24,988 bases of DNA, taken from JAIXUI01 sp943373175 (GTDB taxonomy: Bacteria; Bacteroidota; Bacteroidia; UBA7662; JAIXUI01). The notes beneath the pieces were generated by a model. The model was not told the DNA's origin. It did not search any database and worked only from the letters and a program-made list of their open reading frames with translations. A program made the position numbers and the translations under genes. The DNA lies in NCBI GenBank assembly GCA_943373175.1, contig CALSBM010000044.1:1-24988 (forward strand), in the 5' to 3' direction. This document shows positions 22,234-24,988 of this stretch, piece by piece. How positions within the stretch are numbered: position 1 is the first letter of the stretch; every line of letters begins with the position of its first letter.

Positions 22234-24234
22234 ATGTTGCATTTTCGTCGTCTCTCCCTCGCCCTCCTGCTTGTTGCAGCTTGCACGTTCAGCGCTTCTG
22301 CTCAGAAGGAACTCGAAGCCGGAGACAAGCTATTCAATCTCGAACTTTATTTTGAGGCAGTTGATGCTTATAAAAAGCCAGCTACTAAGACTTACAAAGA
22401 GAAAGATAAAAACAAAGACGTTAAAGGAAGAGCTTCATTCCGCATCGCGGAGTGCTACAGGCTCGCTAATTCGCCTAAATTGGCTGAAGGATGGTACGAT
22501 AAAGCGTTGAAAGCAGGGTATTCTGACCCTGACTTGCATATTCAGTATGCGCGAATTCTCAGAATGAATGAGAAGTACGATCTCGCTATCGAACAGTACA
22601 ATGCTTACTTAGGCTTGAAGCCTGAAGATAAAGAGGCTAAACGCGCATTGGATGGATGCAAACTCGCTAAAGATTGGAAGGGTACGCCCTCCCGGTACGA
22701 GGTTGAGAATATGAAATCCATTAATACGAAAAGCTCTGACTACGGTGTGTCGTTTTACAAGTCTAATGGAATTGTGTTTACCTCAACACGTGAAGAAGCT
22801 ACCGGTAAGAAAATTTATGGTCGTATTGGTGAAGAGTTTTCTGACTTGTTCGAGTCGTTTGCCGATAAAAAAGGAAAATTTTCTGACGTAAAACCCCTCG
22901 AAGGAGAAGTTAATTCAACCTACAACGAAGGAGCTAGCACATTCAATAAAGCAGGAACGCTGGCATTCTATACTATTTGCGATAGCAAAAAAGGGGGATG
23001 CCGAATCTTTATGGCGAAAAAACAGGGAACAACCTGGTCTGCTCCTGAAACTATGGGACTTTTTGGCGATTCCATTACCATTGGGCAGCCTGCACTTTCA
23101 GGTGATGAGAAAACGCTTTACTTCGTTGCTACTAATGCTCCCGGTGGGCAAGGTGGTCGCGATATCTGGATGGCCAACCTCGGCAAAGGTGGTGGTAAGC
23201 CTGAAGCTCCAATCAACCTCGGAGCAAACATTAACACGCCTGGTGATGAGATGTTTCCGTTTGTAACTAAAGACAACACCTTGTATTTCTCTTCCGACTA
23301 TCACCTTGGAATGGGAGGTCTTGACGTTTTTCGCTCAGAAGGTGGTGGTACTACTTGGAGTACTCCGGAAAATATGAAGGCGCCAATTAACTCAGGAGCT
23401 GATGATTTTGCTTTCATTGCGCGCCCAAATAAAGACAAAGGGTTCATGAGTTCTAACCGTGAAGGTGGTAAGGGTTCTGATGATGTTTACATCTGGAAAC
23501 TTAATCCGCTTATTTTCAACGTTGCGGGTATTGTATTCGATGATTCTACCCGAAATCCGCTTGCGAATTCTGATATCAAGCTGTTGAATCCCGACGATTC
23601 TACTTACCAAAGTGTTACTACAGACAGCAAAGGACAATATTCCTTCAAGTTGAAAGAGAATGCTTCTTACCAATTACTGGTTAGCCGCCGTGATTACTTC
23701 GGTAACTCTGCAGAAGTAAGCACCAAGAATCAACCTGTTTCCAAGAACTTCACTATTGATATTCCTTTGAAACCGGTGCCATTGGAAGAAATTACCCTCG
23801 AAGACATCTTGTATGACCTTGACTCTGATAAACTACGCGATACTTCTAAGGTTAAACTCATGAAGCTGATAGGCATTCTCAAGACTTCGCCTAACCTTCG
23901 TATCGGAATCTACTCACACACCGACTCACGCGGTTCTGATGAGTATAACTTAGACCTTTCTCAGCGTCGTGCTCAAAGTGTTGTGAATTACCTGATTGAG
24001 CAAGGAATTGAGAAAGAGCGTCTTACTCCACAAGGATTCGGTGAAACTAGGTTGTTGAACCGCTGTGCCAACGACGTACAGTGTACTGAAGAGGAACACC
24101 AAATCAACCGTCGTACAACGTTTAAAGTACTTTCTTCTGACTTCAAAGGGATTATTAAGTATAAACGAGTAACTGGACAAGAGTCTCAGGATGGTGATGA
24201 AATGTTCAACAATGCCGGAGAAGAAAAGAAATAG
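22234..24234 (+). CDS. PorE-like TPR / beta-propeller / CRD / OmpA protein
   Basis: A 666-residue exported protein with four parts: TPR-like helices (about 25-150: AGDKLFNLELYFEAVDAYKK, ASFRIAECYRLANSPKLAEG, YDLAIEQYNAYLGLKPEDKE); a PD40/WD40-like propeller (about 170-430, blades such as ALSGDEKTLYFVATNAPGGQ, GGRDIWMANL, TLYFSSDYHLGMGGLDVFRS and KGFMSSNREGGKGSDDVYIW); a carboxypeptidase-regulatory-like domain (about 435-510, VAGIVFDDSTRNPLANSDIK); and a C-terminal OmpA domain (about 525-640) with YSHTDSRGSDEYNLDLSQRR, which holds the peptidoglycan Asp and Arg. The order is that of PorE, the lipoprotein linking T9SS to peptidoglycan. The N-terminus allows a lipobox (VAAC, Cys17) or a later cut at ASAQ. 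Relatives of this architecture are common, so PorE itself is likely but not certain. Confidence 0.9.
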   Translation: MLHFRRLSLALLLVAACTFSASAQKELEAGDKLFNLELYFEAVDAYKKPATKTYKEKDKNKDVKGRASFRIAECYRLANSPKLAEGWYDKALKAGYSDPDLHIQYARILRMNEKYDLAIEQYNAYLGLKPEDKEAKRALDGCKLAKDWKGTPSRYEVENMKSINTKSSDYGVSFYKSNGIVFTSTREEATGKKIYGRIGEEFSDLFESFADKKGKFSDVKPLEGEVNSTYNEGASTFNKAGTLAFYTICDSKKGGCRIFMAKKQGTTWSAPETMGLFGDSITIGQPALSGDEKTLYFVATNAPGGQGGRDIWMANLGKGGGKPEAPINLGANINTPGDEMFPFVTKDNTLYFSSDYHLGMGGLDVFRSEGGGTTWSTPENMKAPINSGADDFAFIARPNKDKGFMSSNREGGKGSDDVYIWKLNPLIFNVAGIVFDDSTRNPLANSDIKLLNPDDSTYQSVTTDSKGQYSFKLKENASYQLLVSRRDYFGNSAEVSTKNQPVSKNFTIDIPLKPVPLEEITLEDILYDLDSDKLRDTSKVKLMKLIGILKTSPNLRIGIYSHTDSRGSDEYNLDLSQRRAQSVVNYLIEQGIEKERLTPQGFGETRLLNRCANDVQCTEEEHQINRRTTFKVLSSDFKGIIKYKRVTGQESQDGDEMFNNAGEEKK

Positions 24235-24254
24235 TAAGATTTTCTAAATACTGG

Positions 24255-24279
24255 AAAGGGGGCTTCGGCCCCCTTTTTT
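24255..24279 (+). terminator. Rho-independent terminator after the PorE-like gene
   Basis: AAAGGGGGC, the very stable tetraloop TTCG closed by C-G, and GCCCCCTTT give a 9-base-pair stem followed by more T. It lies 20 bases after the stop. Confidence 0.95.
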
Positions 24280-24293
24280 GTTTTGATATGCTG

Positions 24294-24321
24294 TTGCGGT
24301 TATAAAAGTTAATTATATTTA
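24294..24321 (+). promoter_or_regulatory. Candidate promoter for the small barrel gene
   Basis: TTG (24294-24296), a 17-base spacer and TATATTTA (24314-24321), one mismatch from TAnnTTTG. The ATG is 54 bases on. The rest of the 140-base gap is A/T-rich, and I see nothing else in it. Confidence 0.4.
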
Positions 24322-24375
24322 TTACTAAATCTCACTTTACGATAATAGAAGCTATAAATACTAATACCCACGATT

Positions 24376-24873
24376 ATGAAAAAACTACTTTTTATTCTTC
24401 TGCTTTGTCTTTCCAGTTTTACCACACTTGCACAAAGAAAGTGGTCTGTTAGTGTTCATTTGTTGGGGTCATTTACACCAATAAATCCGTGCTTCAATGG
24501 GTTTAATCAGGGCTTTGGTAGTTCTATCGGAGTAGCTTATCGATTAAATTCTTTATGGGAGTTGACTGGTGAGTTAGGCGGCAGTTTACTAGTGGATGAA
24601 GGCCTGACTGGTTTAAATGGCGATTTGCAATTATACAATACCCGAATCGGGGGGAGATTCTGGGGCAACAATCATTTATATTTTACAGCCGATTTGGGGA
24701 TTTCATCTTTTCTCAATAATGCTTATCCAAGTTTTCCTTCAGATTTCAGTTCCAAAGTTTATGACTTCAGCATATCGCATGGCATAGGTTATTTGGTCAA
24801 ATTCTGGCCAAACAGTGGGTTAGTTTTAGGGCTACGGTTTCCTGACTTGTCCCTTTTAGTGCGGTGTGTTTAA
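24376..24873 (+). CDS. Small exported outer-membrane beta-barrel-like protein
   Basis: A 165-residue exported protein: signal peptide MKKLLFILLLCLSSFTTLAQ, then strands of alternating pattern (WSVSVHLLGSF, SSIGVAYRLNSLWELTGELG, YNTRIGGRFWGNNHLYFTAD, VYDFSISHGIGYLVKFW, LVLGLRF), typical of small outer-membrane barrels of about eight strands. I do not recognise a named family. The last strand is followed by PDLSLLVRCV rather than the usual terminal aromatic residue, so the C-terminus may be unusual or truncated. The last 18 bases overlap an open frame on the other strand. It stands alone between a strong terminator and the window edge, with its own candidate promoter. Confidence 0.72.
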   Translation: MKKLLFILLLCLSSFTTLAQRKWSVSVHLLGSFTPINPCFNGFNQGFGSSIGVAYRLNSLWELTGELGGSLLVDEGLTGLNGDLQLYNTRIGGRFWGNNHLYFTADLGISSFLNNAYPSFPSDFSSKVYDFSISHGIGYLVKFWPNSGLVLGLRFPDLSLLVRCV

Positions 24874-24988
24874 TTTCACCATCAGATTCTTCATTTTGCT
24901 TGTTGGTTCGGCCTCAATAACAACAACTTTGTTTGTAATTTTATTTAATATCTCCCCATCTACTATTTTTTTTGACTCATCAATAAAT
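24856..24988 (-). CDS. C-terminal end of an unidentified protein (runs off right edge)
   Basis: On the minus strand an open frame of 43 sense codons runs from the window edge to a TAA at 24856-24858. The reading begins FIDESKKIVDGEILNKITNK, then VVVIEAEPTSKMKNLMVKL, and ends NTPH. The mix of hydrophobic and charged residues looks like a soluble protein, and the frame is the only plausible coding one in this stretch. It has too little sequence for a family call. Its stop lies inside the 3' end of the convergent barrel gene (18-base overlap). Confidence 0.45.
   Translation of the reverse strand, partial: FIDESKKIVDGEILNKITNKVVVIEAEPTSKMKNLMVKLNTPH

Noticed and set aside
1..24988. CRISPR arrays, insertion sequences, prophage or defence genes
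   Set aside because: No spaced identical repeats, transposase motifs, terminal inverted repeats or known defence domains were seen on either strand.

Overview
The window looks like ordinary chromosome of a member of the Bacteroidota (Bacteroidetes), probably a free-living Cytophagales/Chitinophagales/Sphingobacteriales-type lineage. The evidence is the protein families present (a T9SS-sorted adhesin-like protein, DUF6089 barrels, a PorE-like OmpA protein, a Bacteroidota-size LepB with a large insert), frequent signal peptides ending in Ala-Gln, few Shine-Dalgarno sites, and repeated use of the Bacteroidota promoter pattern (-33 TTG/TTTG and -7 TAnnTTTG). I see no insertion sequence, prophage, CRISPR array or rRNA.

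Left block (1-2672, minus strand): GNAT acetyltransferase, YbaB/EbfC nucleoid protein, DUF2231 membrane protein, signal peptidase I (lepB), and the start of an MscS-like channel that runs off the edge. Divergent from it (2726-5268, plus) are recR and a 647-aa protein that fuses a GT2 glycosyltransferase to a membrane/Rossmann/sugar-transferase module whose catalytic part looks eroded. A small VOC-fold protein follows (5323-5673).

Middle block (5711-10905, minus): tRNA-Cys(GCA) with its own promoter and terminator; a tandem pair of secreted proteins built from a duplicated three-copy FDxxYYL...KEGR repeat, the second fused to a TSP3-like linker and an OmpA domain; then, upstream, an unknown 171-aa acidic protein, priA and a DUF502 membrane protein, apparently one operon. 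A terminator-like hairpin at the end of that operon shares its T-run with the -7 promoter element of the repeat-protein pair.

Right block (10951-24873, plus): a 1382-aa secreted protein (beta-helix, PKD-like and GEVED domains, seven Ig-like repeats, T9SS sorting domain), then an envelope-biogenesis cluster: two tandem DUF6089 barrels, uppS (undecaprenyl diphosphate synthesis), bamA, two Skp/OmpH chaperones, a strong terminator and murI (D-glutamate for peptidoglycan). A PorE-like TPR-propeller-CRD-OmpA protein with its own promoter and terminator follows, then a small beta-barrel protein. The tail of an unidentified minus-strand gene lies at the right edge.

The theme is envelope construction: precursor synthesis (UppS, MurI), outer-membrane protein delivery and insertion (Skp, BamA), signal peptide removal (LepB), peptidoglycan anchoring (two OmpA-domain proteins) and secreted surface proteins. 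I do not see a clearly new multi-gene system. The items most worth a second look are the GT2/eroded sugar-transferase fusion, the duplicated YYL-repeat pair, the fused terminator/promoter, and the unknown gene upstream of priA. No gene-free stretch exceeds 300 bases; the longest, about 140 bases, lies before 24376. All calls are by eye, without database searches.
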